Below, piece by piece: positions 33,531-42,144 of a DNA stretch of 64,000 nt. Source of the stretch: Sphingomonas endolithica. GTDB taxonomy: Bacteria; Pseudomonadota; Alphaproteobacteria; Sphingomonadales; Sphingomonadaceae. Both the position numbers and the translations under genes were made by a program. Numbering within the stretch: position 1 is the first letter of the stretch; each line of letters begins with the position of its first letter. The notes beneath the pieces were generated by a model that was given only the letters and a program-made list of their open reading frames with translations, was not told the origin of the DNA and made no database searches. The stretch covers positions 1,443,001 through 1,507,000 of the forward strand of contig NZ_CP103057.1 of the NCBI RefSeq assembly GCF_025231525.1, written 5' to 3'.

Positions 33531-36383
33531 ATGACAACGCGTATGCTGATCGACGCACGCCACCGGGAAGAGACCCGCGTGGCGGTCGTCAACGGAACCC
33601 GTATCGAGGAATTTGATTTCGAATCCTCCGAGCACAAGCAGCTCAAGGGCAACATCTATCTCGCCAAGGTTACCCGTGTAGAGCCGTCGCTGCAGGCGGC
33701 GTTCGTGGATTATGGCGGCAATCGCCACGGATTCCTGGCGTTCAGCGAAATCCACCCCGATTACTACCAGATCCCCAAGGAGGATCGCGACGCGCTGCTG
33801 CGCGAAGAGGCCGAGCATGCCGCCGAGGAAGCGGCATTGCGCGCCGATTACGACGATGACGAGGACGAACTGCATGGCGACGCCGGCGACGAGCATGATG
33901 ACGATGACGATGCCGAGATCGACGAAGACAGCGTCGAGCGCTTCGAGGACGATGGCGGCGTAGAGGCGGAAGTCGCCGCCGAGGGCAATGGCGAAGGCCG
34001 GGGCCGCGGTCGCCGCAAGCGCACCGCCACCGACGAGGCGGTCGAGGATCTGCGCGAGCGCCGCAGCAACCTGCGCCACCGCTACAAGATCCAGGACGTC
34101 ATCCGCCGCCGACAGGTGCTGCTGGTGCAGGTCGTGAAGGAAGAACGCGGCAACAAGGGCGCGGCGCTGACCAGCTATCTGTCGCTGGCCGGCCGGTACT
34201 GCGTGCTGATGCCCAACACGTCGCATGGCGGCGGGATCAGCCGCAAGATCAGCAATGCGGGCGATCGCAAGCGGCTGAAATCGATCATGGCGGACATGAA
34301 GCTGCCCCCGTCGATGGGCTGCATCGTGCGCACCGCCGGGCTCCAGCGCACGCGCCAGGAGATCAAGCGCGACTTCGATTATCTCGCCCGCCTGTGGGAC
34401 GGCATCCGCGAGACGACGCTGACGTCGTCGGCGCCGGCCTGCGTCTATGGCGACAGCGACCTGCTGAAGCGTGCAATCCGCGATATCTACAACAAGGATA
34501 TCGACGAGGTGATCGTGGAGGGCGAGGAAGGCTATCGCCAGGCGCGCGAGTTCATGAAGCTGCTGATGCCGAGCCATGCGCGCAAGGTGAAGCATTATTC
34601 GGATGCCGTGCCGCTGTTCCAGCGCGCGCATGTCGAGGAACAGCTCGCCGCGATGTACCATCCGGTGGTGCAGCTGAAATCGGGCGGGTACCTGGTGATC
34701 AACCCGACCGAGGCGCTGGTGTCGATCGACATCAACTCGGGCCGTTCGACGCGCGAGCATTCGATCGAGCAGACCGCCACCGCCACCAACCTGGAAGCGG
34801 CGCAGGAAATCGCGCGCCAGTTGCGGCTGCGCGACATGGCCGGGCTGGTCGTAATCGACTTTATCGACATGGATAACGGCTCGAACGTCCGCAAGGTCGA
34901 GAAGGCGATGAAGGACGCGCTGAAGAACGATCGCGCGCGCATCCAGGTCGGCCGCATCTCCAGCTTCGGGCTGATGGAAATGAGCCGCCAGCGGCTGCGC
35001 ACCGGCGTGCTGGAAGCGTCCACGCGCCAGTGCCCGCATTGCGAAGGTACCGGCCTGGTGCGTACCGCATCCTCGTCCGGCGTGTCGGCGCTGCGCCTGA
35101 TCGAGGACGAAGCGGCGCAGGGCCGCGGCTCGATCCTGACGCTGCATGCCAGCATGGAAGCCGCCTTCTACCTGCTCAATCGCAAGCGCGACGAGCTGGC
35201 CGAGATCGAGGAGCGCTACGGCATCTCGGTCGAAGTGACGCCCGATGGCGATCATGAAGGCGCCCGCATGTCGGTCGAGGTCAGCGGACCGCCACCGGCA
35301 CACCCACCGCGCTTCGCTGCACCGATCGTCGAGATCGAGGAGGACTATCCCGAAGAGATCGAGGAAGAGTTCGACGAGGTCGAGGACGAAATCGAGGAAG
35401 TGGCCGAGCCCCGTGCCCCGCGCGAGCCGCGCGAGGGCGGCGATCGCCCCGAGCGCGCCGACGATGCCAATGACGAGGGCGGCAGCCGCAAGCGCCGCCG
35501 CCGCCGCGGGCGTCGCGGTCGCAATCGTCCCGAGGGCGAGGAAGGCACGCCGCGTGTTTCGGACGACACCGAATCGGCCGACGAGATCGAAGCCGACGGT
35601 TTTGCCGGCGACGTGACAGGCGAAGCAGTGGCGGACGACGAGGCCGAGTTCGTCGGCGAGCAGCCGGTCGCGGCCAATGACGAAGGCGGCGAAGGCCGTC
35701 GTCGTCGCGGGCGTCGCGGTCGTCGTGGCGGTCGCCGCAACGAAGGCGAGCGCAGCGAGACTGGCACGCCGGCGGACGCGGCTGACGCCACGTCGGAGGG
35801 CGATGTGGCGGCGATGGCCGAGGCACCGGTGACCGAGGCACCGGAGCCCGAGCTGGCACTGCCCGCAGCGCCGATCGAGGAGGAAGCGCCCAAAAAGGGT
35901 CGCCGCCGCCCTCGCGCGCGCGCCGCCGAGGCCACGCCCGCCATTGTCGAGGCGGCCGTCGAAGCGGCACCGGTCGAGGAAGCCGCGCCTGTTGCCGAAG
36001 CCGAAGCCGAAGCGCCGGCCAAGCCCAAAAGGAGCCGTCGCAAGACCAAGCCGGTCGATGCGCCGGCTGAGGATGCCGCTCCGGCCGAAGAAGCCGCAGT
36101 CGACAGCCCGGCGATGATGGACGTGCCGGTCTCGGAAGAGCCTGCCCCTAAGCCGAAGCGCCGTGCACCGCGCAAGAAGGCGGCGGCACCGGTCGAGGCG
36201 GATGCCTCGCCGGAGGCAGAGCCCGCCATCGACGCGCCGGCGCTCCCGCTGGTCGCCGAGGCAGCGCCGGTCGAGGCCGACAGCGATGGCGACGATGCAC
36301 CGGCCGAGCGCGAGATCGATGCCGATCCGGGCGAAGCGGGCAGCCCGCGCCGCGGCTGGTGGCAGCGTACCTTCGGCGCGTGA
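33531..36383 (+). CDS. rne: ribonuclease E
   Basis: A 950-residue RNase E/G. The S1 domain (about 37-215) is split by a highly acidic then basic insertion at about 91-188, as reported for Caulobacter RNase E. Catalytic Asp residues are D400 (IDINSG) and D443 (VIDFID). The Zn-link is CPHC at 501-504. The second half (about 590-950) is low complexity, alternating Arg-rich (KRRRRRGRRGRNR) and Glu/Ala/Pro-rich blocks, as in degradosome scaffolds. It cuts single-stranded RNA in mRNA decay and rRNA processing. GGAG about 9 bases upstream supports ATG 33531. Confidence 0.96.
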   Translation: MTTRMLIDARHREETRVAVVNGTRIEEFDFESSEHKQLKGNIYLAKVTRVEPSLQAAFVDYGGNRHGFLAFSEIHPDYYQIPKEDRDALLREEAEHAAEEAALRADYDDDEDELHGDAGDEHDDDDDAEIDEDSVERFEDDGGVEAEVAAEGNGEGRGRGRRKRTATDEAVEDLRERRSNLRHRYKIQDVIRRRQVLLVQVVKEERGNKGAALTSYLSLAGRYCVLMPNTSHGGGISRKISNAGDRKRLKSIMADMKLPPSMGCIVRTAGLQRTRQEIKRDFDYLARLWDGIRETTLTSSAPACVYGDSDLLKRAIRDIYNKDIDEVIVEGEEGYRQAREFMKLLMPSHARKVKHYSDAVPLFQRAHVEEQLAAMYHPVVQLKSGGYLVINPTEALVSIDINSGRSTREHSIEQTATATNLEAAQEIARQLRLRDMAGLVVIDFIDMDNGSNVRKVEKAMKDALKNDRARIQVGRISSFGLMEMSRQRLRTGVLEASTRQCPHCEGTGLVRTASSSGVSALRLIEDEAAQGRGSILTLHASMEAAFYLLNRKRDELAEIEERYGISVEVTPDGDHEGARMSVEVSGPPPAHPPRFAAPIVEIEEDYPEEIEEEFDEVEDEIEEVAEPRAPREPREGGDRPERADDANDEGGSRKRRRRRGRRGRNRPEGEEGTPRVSDDTESADEIEADGFAGDVTGEAVADDEAEFVGEQPVAANDEGGEGRRRRGRRGRRGGRRNEGERSETGTPADAADATSEGDVAAMAEAPVTEAPEPELALPAAPIEEEAPKKGRRRPRARAAEATPAIVEAAVEAAPVEEAAPVAEAEAEAPAKPKRSRRKTKPVDAPAEDAAPAEEAAVDSPAMMDVPVSEEPAPKPKRRAPRKKAAAPVEADASPEAEPAIDAPALPLVAEAAPVEADSDGDDAPAEREIDADPGEAGSPRRGWWQRTFGA

Positions 36384-36402
36384 TCGCCTGAACGGCTAGG
36401 AC

Positions 36403-36437
36403 AAGGCCCTCTCCCGCCTGGGAGGGGGCCTTTTTCG
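36403..36437 (+). terminator. rho-independent terminator after rne
   Basis: Stem GGCCCTCTCCC (36405-36415) / GGGAGGGGGCC (36420-36430) with one wobble pair and a 4-base loop, then TTTTTCG. Confidence 0.92.
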
Positions 36438-36492
36438 TTTGGGCGCACGACACGCGCTGCATCGAGAACGGATATGTAGCCACACCCAGCCA

Positions 36493-36596
36493 GCTCCCCG
36501 GCGGAAGCCCGGGCCTAGTCGCGGCATCGGTGTGACTGGCGCTGCGCTCGCTCACATCAACCGGTCCGCCTGGACCCCGGCCTACGCCGGGGAACA
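36493..36596. repeat. intergenic palindrome, type R1
   Basis: Arms GCTCCCCGGCGGAAGCCCGG and CCCCGGCCTACGCCGGGGAA enclose about 60 bases; lies between rne and the convergent cinA-like gene. Confidence 0.8.
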
Positions 36597-36598
36597 AT

Positions 36599-37105
36599 TC
36601 ACCGCACCGCGGCCACCATCATCTCCAGCGCCACCTCGAGGCAAGCCTGCCGCACGCCGCCCCGGCCGATATCGCCGAAATGCTCCTCGCGGTGCGCAAT
36701 GTCGCGGCCTTCGCGGGCGCAGGCGAAATGGACCAGCCCAGGCTCGTCACCGGGCGCGCCGGGCCCGGCAAAGCCGGTAATCGCCAGCGCCACCTGCGCA
36801 TCCGATGCCGCCAGCGCGCCCTCCGCCATGGCGACCGCGACATCACGGCTGACCGCCCCGCAGCAATCGATCTGCTGCTGCGCGAGCCCCAGCAGCTCGC
36901 ACTTGGCATGCTCGCTATAGACCACGAAGCCGCGATCGAAGACGTGCCCGCCGCCATCCACGTCGGTCAACAACGAGGCAAGCAATCCACCAGTGCAGCT
37001 CTCCGCCGTGGCCAGCATCAGCCCGGCATCATTGGCTTCCTGCAACAGGGTTTCCGTCAGTCGCTCGACGCGCTCGGACAGCACCGGGGACAGTGTTTCG
37101 ACCAT
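36599..37105 (-). CDS. pncC: nicotinamide-nucleotide amidohydrolase (CinA C-terminal domain)
   Basis: A 168-residue stand-alone CinA C domain: LMLATAESCTGGLLASLLTD, VVYSEHAKCELLG, and ITGFAGPGAPGDEPGLVHFA. It deamidates NMN to nicotinate mononucleotide in pyridine-nucleotide salvage. It lacks the N-terminal MoaB-like half of full CinA, which is common in bacteria. GAGGAG directly upstream supports ATG 37105. Confidence 0.92.
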   Translation of the reverse strand: MVETLSPVLSERVERLTETLLQEANDAGLMLATAESCTGGLLASLLTDVDGGGHVFDRGFVVYSEHAKCELLGLAQQQIDCCGAVSRDVAVAMAEGALAASDAQVALAITGFAGPGAPGDEPGLVHFACAREGRDIAHREEHFGDIGRGGVRQACLEVALEMMVAAVR

Positions 37106-37442
37106 AAGCTCCTCTCTTTGTTGGCAATCTCAACACGGCACGCGCTCGACCGTTCCCATCAACCGCCGTCGGGTAAGCCCGAACCTTGACGAGCGAACAT
37201 GCAGAAATCCCTGTCCTACAACCCCGTAACCGTGGCACGTGGGGAAGATGATCGACGCACCTTTGATCCGTACGCAGGGGTGGCACTTGCCGATGATGCC
37301 ACCGGGGCGATCCGCTCGACGCGGCGGTGCCGCGCGCCTGTCGAAAGCGTGCTCGCGCTTCAAGATCCTCAACATTCGCAGCCGGTACCCGGCTGCACCG
37401 CCCTGCCATCGATCGTCCCCTGCCAAGGCAAATCTCACTGCG
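37106..37442. other. intergenic region between pncC and DUF4952-like gene
   Basis: No supported gene. The two neighbours are divergent, so their promoters lie here. The last part (from about 37400) resembles the DNA before the downstream M48 protease gene (see findings). Confidence 0.45.
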
Positions 37443-37916
37443 GTGCGGTGGGTCGCGAGCAGCGCGACCTTCCTCCTGCTCTGCGCGCAACCGGCGACGG
37501 CAGGGTCACCTTTTACGAGCGGACCGGCTGCCACCAGCTCTCAGCAGCGTTCAGGCAACGTGGCGAAAGGCTGTGGGGATCTGCTCGCCCGACTGAGTCG
37601 CAAACCGGCGGAGCTCCGATATACCGGCTGCAGGTCGTTCCCCGATGCCCAGGCAGCGCCGATGCGTGCGACGTATGATGTCGATGGCGGGCATGCCGCC
37701 GCGGTCGAGACATATCTGATCCGCGCCACCGGCCTGCACTCGCTCAAGAGATCTTGCTGCCAGTGGGATTCCGCCCCTGCCAGCTTCGACGACGATCAAG
37801 GCGGGCAGTTCATGATCTCGATGGTGTCGGAAGAAACCTCAGTGAGCCGCCGCGAGGCCTGGAGCGAGATCGCGACCTTTCACGTCACCGTCGAGATGCT
37901 GACGGAGGAAATCTAG
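37443..37916 (+). CDS. secreted DUF4952-like protein
   Basis: About 157 residues with a signal peptide (VRWVASSATFLLLCAQPATA). The mature part has ELRYTGCRSF, an ATYDVDGGHAAAVETYLI segment, the pair LKRSCCQW and FMISMVSEETSVSRREAW, ending FHVTVEMLTEEI. This matches my recollection of the DUF4952 pattern (C, CCxW, M-x-SxET), a family of unknown function. The four mature Cys could form two disulfides. The start is uncertain: GTG 37443 fits the signal peptide, with only a weak AAGG upstream; the frame is open further 5'. The M48 gene follows about 90 bases later. Confidence 0.65.
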   Translation: MRWVASSATFLLLCAQPATAGSPFTSGPAATSSQQRSGNVAKGCGDLLARLSRKPAELRYTGCRSFPDAQAAPMRATYDVDGGHAAAVETYLIRATGLHSLKRSCCQWDSAPASFDDDQGGQFMISMVSEETSVSRREAWSEIATFHVTVEMLTEEI

Positions 37917-38013
37917 CGTGGCCGGCGGCGTGACACAGCTTAGACGCCTTTGCGGAAGGTCGGATGCTCTGCCGCCGATTGTAACCATCGGCAAACTTCC
38001 CGATATGTCGGGC

Positions 38014-39366
38014 ATGAAGAAACTCGTCGCGGGGATCGCGGCCTCCCTCCTGCTCTGGGCGCAACCGGCGGCGGCGCAGTCGATCCTGCGCGATGCCGAG
38101 ACCGAGGCGATGTTCAACGACATGTCGCGGCCGATGATCATCGCCGCGGGATTGTCGCCCGCCAATGTCCGCGTCGTCATGATCAACGACGATTCGATCA
38201 ACGCCTTCGTGGCCGGCGGCCAGACCGTCTATGTCCATTCCGGGCTGCTGCAGGCGGCCGACAATGCCAACGAAGTGCAAGGCGTGATCGCGCACGAACT
38301 CGGCCACATCGCCGATGGCCATGTCGTGCTGCAGGATCAGGGCACCAGGCCGGCGATCGGCATCACCCTGCTCAGCATGGTGGTCGGCATCGCCGCCGCG
38401 GTGGCGGGTGCCGGCGATGCGGGCATGGCGCTGATGGGGCTTGGGCAAAGCGCGGCGATGGGCAAGTTCCTGGCCTTCACGCGCGTGCAGGAATCGACCG
38501 CCGATGCCGCCGGCGCCAAATATCTCAACGCCTCGGGCGTGTCCGGGCGCGGGATGCTGTCTTTCTTCCGTAAGCTGCAGAACCAGGAATATGCCTACGG
38601 CCTGAAGAACATCGATCCGTTCGCGCAGAGCCACCCGTTGAGCGGCCAGCGTATCGAGAACCTCAAGAACGATCTGATGAGCGGCGCATCGTGGAACGCC
38701 AAGCCCGATCTCGCGCTGGAGGAACGCTTCAAACGGGTGAAGGCGAAACTGCGCGGCTATGTCGCCGATCCCAAGACGACGCTGAACATCTATCCGGAAG
38801 AGGATCACAGCGTGTACGCGCATTATGCGCGGGCCTATGCCTGGCACAAGGCGGGCTACCCCGACAAAGCCGATGCCGAGGCGGCGGCGCTGATCAAGGC
38901 CGATCCGCACGATCCCTATTTCCTCGAAATCCAGGGGCAGATCCTGCTCGAGGCGGGCAAGCCGGTCGACGCGCTGGTGCCGCTGCGCGAGGCGACGGTG
39001 CGGTCGAACAATTCGCCGCTGATCGCCACGACCTTCGGCCACGCGCTGATCGCAACCGAGGACAAGGCCAATTATCCCGAGGCGGTGCGCGTGCTGCGCC
39101 AGGCCGTGAACCGCGACCAGGAGAACCCCTTCGCCTGGTATCAATTGGGCACGGTGTACGAGCGCACCGGCGACGAGCCGCGCGCCCTGCTCGCGACCGC
39201 CGAGCGCGCCAGCCAGAATGGCGATTCGCGCACCGCCGCCTATAGCGCACGCGGCGCGATGGCTGGGCTGCCGCCCAACAGCCGCGACTGGGTGCGCGCG
39301 CAGGACATTGCGATGACCGCGCAGAACGACATGGACGACAACCCCAAAAAGTATCGCAAGCAATGA
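38014..39366 (+). CDS. M48 family metalloprotease with TPR repeats (BepA-like)
   Basis: A 450-residue protein: signal peptide (MKKLVAGIAASLLLWAQPAA), peptidase M48 domain with HELGH at 94-98 and the third ligand in QESTADAAG, and a TPR region from about 260. This is the architecture of BepA (YfgC), a periplasmic protease and chaperone that guards beta-barrel assembly at the outer membrane. The start is ATG 38014, with ATG 38005 three codons upstream as an alternative. The stop overlaps the next gene by four bases (ATGA). Confidence 0.92.
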   Translation: MKKLVAGIAASLLLWAQPAAAQSILRDAETEAMFNDMSRPMIIAAGLSPANVRVVMINDDSINAFVAGGQTVYVHSGLLQAADNANEVQGVIAHELGHIADGHVVLQDQGTRPAIGITLLSMVVGIAAAVAGAGDAGMALMGLGQSAAMGKFLAFTRVQESTADAAGAKYLNASGVSGRGMLSFFRKLQNQEYAYGLKNIDPFAQSHPLSGQRIENLKNDLMSGASWNAKPDLALEERFKRVKAKLRGYVADPKTTLNIYPEEDHSVYAHYARAYAWHKAGYPDKADAEAAALIKADPHDPYFLEIQGQILLEAGKPVDALVPLREATVRSNNSPLIATTFGHALIATEDKANYPEAVRVLRQAVNRDQENPFAWYQLGTVYERTGDEPRALLATAERASQNGDSRTAAYSARGAMAGLPPNSRDWVRAQDIAMTAQNDMDDNPKKYRKQ

Positions 39367-40100
39367 ACGGGCTTCGTAATCCAGTGCTGCTGGCCGCCGT
39401 CCTCCTGCTCGGCGCGGTGGCCGGCGGGGCAGGCATGTGGGGCCTGCAGCGCGCCGCGCCCGGCTCGCTATCGGGCGTCGACAAGGCGCGGGTGGAAAAT
39501 GTCGTGCGCGATTACGTGCTGGAGCATCCCGAACTCATCCCGCAGGCGATGCAGCGCTTGCAGGATGGCCAGACCGGCAAGGTCATCGCCGCCAATCGCG
39601 CGGCGATCCTGGAGCCGTTCGACGGCGCCTGGGCGGGCAATGCCAAGGGCGACGTCACCGTGGTCGAATATTTCGACTATAATTGCGGCTATTGCCGCTC
39701 CAGCCTGCCGATCATCGCGCAACTGATCGAGCGCGATCCGCAGGTGAAGATCGTGTTTCGCGAATGGCCGATCCTGACCGAGGAAAGCGGCACCGCCGCC
39801 AAGCTCAGCCTAGCCGCGGCTGCGCAGGGCAAGTTCAAGTCGTTCCACGATGCGCTCTATGCGGGTGGCCCGGTGAGTGCCGACAGCATGGCGGCCGCTG
39901 CGAAGACGGCCGGGCTCGACATGGCGAAGGCGACGGCCATGTCCGCGCGTGCCGACACGGAAATCGCCACCAACCGCGCCATGGCCCAGCAATTGGGCAT
40001 GACCGGCACGCCAAGCTGGGTGATCGGCAACCGCGTGGTCTCGGCCGCACTACCGCTGGAGGAACTGGAGAAAGCGGTCCAGGCCGCGCGCGGCGCGTAA
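39363..40100 (+). CDS. DsbA-family thiol:disulfide protein (membrane-anchored)
   Basis: A 245-residue protein with an N-terminal hydrophobic segment (about 7-25), an N-terminal helical region and a thioredoxin-like DsbA domain. The active site is CGYC (108-111) in [10 protein letters not shown], and the cis-Pro is in GTPSWVIG. It resembles the ScsC/BdbD/DsbA-like group (COG1651) that oxidises or isomerises disulfides in the periplasm. ATG 39363 overlaps the M48 stop, indicating translational coupling with that protease. Confidence 0.92.
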   Translation: MNGLRNPVLLAAVLLLGAVAGGAGMWGLQRAAPGSLSGVDKARVENVVRDYVLEHPELIPQAMQRLQDGQTGKVIAANRAAILEPFDGAWAGNAKGDVTVVEYFDYNCGYCRSSLPIIAQLIERDPQVKIVFREWPILTEESGTAAKLSLAAAAQGKFKSFHDALYAGGPVSADSMAAAAKTAGLDMAKATAMSARADTEIATNRAMAQQLGMTGTPSWVIGNRVVSAALPLEELEKAVQAARGA

Positions 40101-40111
40101 CCGGCACGCAC

Positions 40112-40139
40112 CTGTTCCCCGGCCGAGGCGGGGGAACAG
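40112..40139. repeat. short hairpin with R1-like ends
   Basis: CTGTTCCCC GGCCGAGGC GGGGAACAG-type hairpin: 9-base stem and short loop. It looks like an R1 element lacking its centre, after the DsbA-like gene. Confidence 0.7.
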
Positions 40140-40218
40140 AACCATCAATCGTTTCGCCCCCGGTTGCGCCATCCGGCCCCTGCCCCCATCTCCACGCCAT
40201 CCAAGGGGGCCCCACAAC

Positions 40219-41157
40219 TTGTCAATTATCCTATCCGTCGCCGGCGTCTCCAAGACGTACAAGTCCGGCACCACGGCATTGTCGCCGATCGACCTGGAAA
40301 TTGAAAAAGGCGAGATCTTCGCGCTGCTCGGGCCCAACGGCGCGGGCAAGACGACGCTGATCAGCATCATCTGCGGCATCGTCACGCCCAGCAGCGGCAC
40401 GATCACGGTCGTGGGGCACGACGCGATCAAGGATTTCCGCGCCGCGCGCCGCCTGGTCGGCCTGGTGCCGCAGGAATTGTCGGTCGACATGTTCGAGACG
40501 GTGCTGGCCACCGTCAAGTTCAGCCGCCGCCTGTTCGGGCGATCGGGCCACGACGCCTATATCGAGGAAGTGCTGCGCGATCTGTCGCTGTGGGACAAGC
40601 GCGACGCCAAGATCATGGAATTGTCCGGCGGCATGAAGCGCCGCGTGCTGATCGCCAAGGCGCTCAGCCATGAGCCCGACATCCTGTTCCTCGACGAGCC
40701 GACGGCGGGGGTCGACGTGTCACTGCGCCGCGACATGTGGAAGCTGATCCACCGGCTGCGCGAGAAGGGTACGACGATCATCCTCACCACGCACTATATC
40801 GAGGAGGCCGAGGAGATGGCCGACCGCGTCGGGGTGATCGACAAGGGCAAGCTCGTGCTGGTCGAGCGCAAGACCGAACTGATGAAGCGGCTGGGCAAGC
40901 GGCAGGTGCTGGTGTCGCTGAGCGAGCCGCTTACTGTCGTCCCGGCGGCGCTTGATGGCTGGGATGTCGAGCTGGTCGAGGACGGCCACAAGCTGCGCCA
41001 CGTGTTCGTCGCCGAGAGCGATGGCGACAAAGACGGTATCCCGGCGCTGCTCGCCAAGCTTGCGGCATTGGGGATCGGCTATACCGATCTCGATACGCAT
41101 CGCAGTTCGCTCGAAGACATCTTCGTCGACCTGGTCGAACGGAAGGAAGCGGCATGA
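40219..41157 (+). CDS. ABC transporter ATP-binding protein (ABC-2 exporter type)
   Basis: A 312-residue ATPase: Walker [11 protein letters not shown] near 36, signature LSGGMKRRV, Walker [13 protein letters not shown] and H-loop [10 protein letters not shown], then a C-terminal domain of about 80 residues as in DrrA/CcmA-like exporters. It pairs with the permease at 41261. The start appears to be TTG 40219, supported by AAGGGGG 9 bases upstream. The cargo cannot be told (drug, lipid or polysaccharide are typical). Confidence 0.92.
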   Translation: MSIILSVAGVSKTYKSGTTALSPIDLEIEKGEIFALLGPNGAGKTTLISIICGIVTPSSGTITVVGHDAIKDFRAARRLVGLVPQELSVDMFETVLATVKFSRRLFGRSGHDAYIEEVLRDLSLWDKRDAKIMELSGGMKRRVLIAKALSHEPDILFLDEPTAGVDVSLRRDMWKLIHRLREKGTTIILTTHYIEEAEEMADRVGVIDKGKLVLVERKTELMKRLGKRQVLVSLSEPLTVVPAALDGWDVELVEDGHKLRHVFVAESDGDKDGIPALLAKLAALGIGYTDLDTHRSSLEDIFVDLVERKEAA

Positions 41158-41180
41158 GCTTCCCTGTGCCTGTCCCCTCC

Positions 41181-41251
41181 CCGTTCGCTTCGAGCGCAGT
41201 CGAGAAGCATGTCCCAAGAACCGGTTTCTCGACTGCGCTCGAATTGAACGG
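41181..41251. repeat. palindrome type R4 inside an operon
   Basis: Arms CCGTTCGCTTCGAGCGCAGT and TCGACTGCGCTCGAATTGAA pair imperfectly; it lies between the ATPase and permease genes of one transporter. Confidence 0.75.
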
Positions 41252-41260
41252 AGTAGTGCA

Positions 41261-42037
41261 ATGAGCGCGAACGGTTTCAACGCGCATGGCGTGTGGGCGA
41301 TCTACCGCTTCGAGATGGCGCGCGCGCTGCGCACCTTGTGGCAGAGCGTGGCGACCCCGGTGATCACCACCTCGCTATATTTCGTCGTGTTCGGCGGCGC
41401 GATCGGCAGCCGCATGCAGTCGGTCGACGGCGTCGGCTATGGCAGCTTCATCGTGCCTGGGCTGATCATGCTCTCGCTGCTGACGCAGAGCATCGCCAAT
41501 GCGTCGATCGGCATCTACTTCCCGAAATTCACGGGCACGATCTACGAGCTGCTTTCGGCGCCCGTGTCGGCAATGGAGATGGTGCTAGGCTATGTCGGCG
41601 CGGCGACGACCAAGTCGGTGATCCTGGGGCTGATCATCCTGGCCACCGCGATGCTGTTCGTCGATCTGCCGATCAAGCACCCGGTGATGATGCTCGCCTT
41701 TCTGGTGCTGACCAGCGTGGCGTTCAGCCTGTTCGGGTTCATCATCGGCGTTTGGGCCAAGGGGTTCGAGCAGTTGAACTTCGTGCCGGCGCTTCTGATC
41801 ACACCGCTTACGTTCCTTGGTGGTGCGTTCTACTCGATCGACATGCTGCCGCCGGCGTGGCGCACGGTCAGCCTGTTCAACCCGGTCGTGTATTTGGTCA
41901 GCGGCTTCCGCTGGAGCTTCTTCGGGCAAGGCGATGTCGGGGTGGGCGCCAGCCTCGCGTTCACCTTCGCGTTCCTGCTGCTGTGCCTGGGCGTGATCGC
42001 CTGGATCTTCAAGACGGGCTATCGGATGAAGTCGTAA
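41261..42037 (+). CDS. ABC-2 type transporter permease
   Basis: A 258-residue membrane protein with six predicted helices and the ABC-2 signature region ([20 protein letters not shown], then [12 protein letters not shown]). It forms the membrane part of the exporter with the preceding ATPase, as homodimer. ATG 41261 lies ten bases after the R4 palindrome; the upstream GGAG is close to the start. Confidence 0.92.
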   Translation: MSANGFNAHGVWAIYRFEMARALRTLWQSVATPVITTSLYFVVFGGAIGSRMQSVDGVGYGSFIVPGLIMLSLLTQSIANASIGIYFPKFTGTIYELLSAPVSAMEMVLGYVGAATTKSVILGLIILATAMLFVDLPIKHPVMMLAFLVLTSVAFSLFGFIIGVWAKGFEQLNFVPALLITPLTFLGGAFYSIDMLPPAWRTVSLFNPVVYLVSGFRWSFFGQGDVGVGASLAFTFAFLLLCLGVIAWIFKTGYRMKS

Positions 42038-42038
42038 T

Positions 42039-42138
42039 CCTCCCCGGTACGGGAAGGGGCTTCCGCGAGCGCAACGGATGCGCTGCCGGCCCACCCCCTC
42101 CGTCAGCCTTCGCTTGCCACCTCCCCGTGCCGGGGAGG
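42039..42138. repeat. intergenic palindrome, type R6
   Basis: Starts CCTCCCCGGTACGGGAAGGG and ends CCACCTCCCCGTGCCGGGGA; a copy with a longer centre is at 46631-46761, sharing CCCCCTCCGTCAGCCT. Confidence 0.8.
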
Positions 42139-42144
42139 ATTGCC

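Noticed and set aside
33216..35303. Long open frame antisense to rne
   Set aside because: Same reason; the translation has no domain and covers the conserved catalytic region of RNase E.
37199..37678. Plus-strand frame starting at ATG 37199 as a gene
   Set aside because: It overlaps the DUF4952-like gene in another frame, and its translation has no signal peptide or domain.
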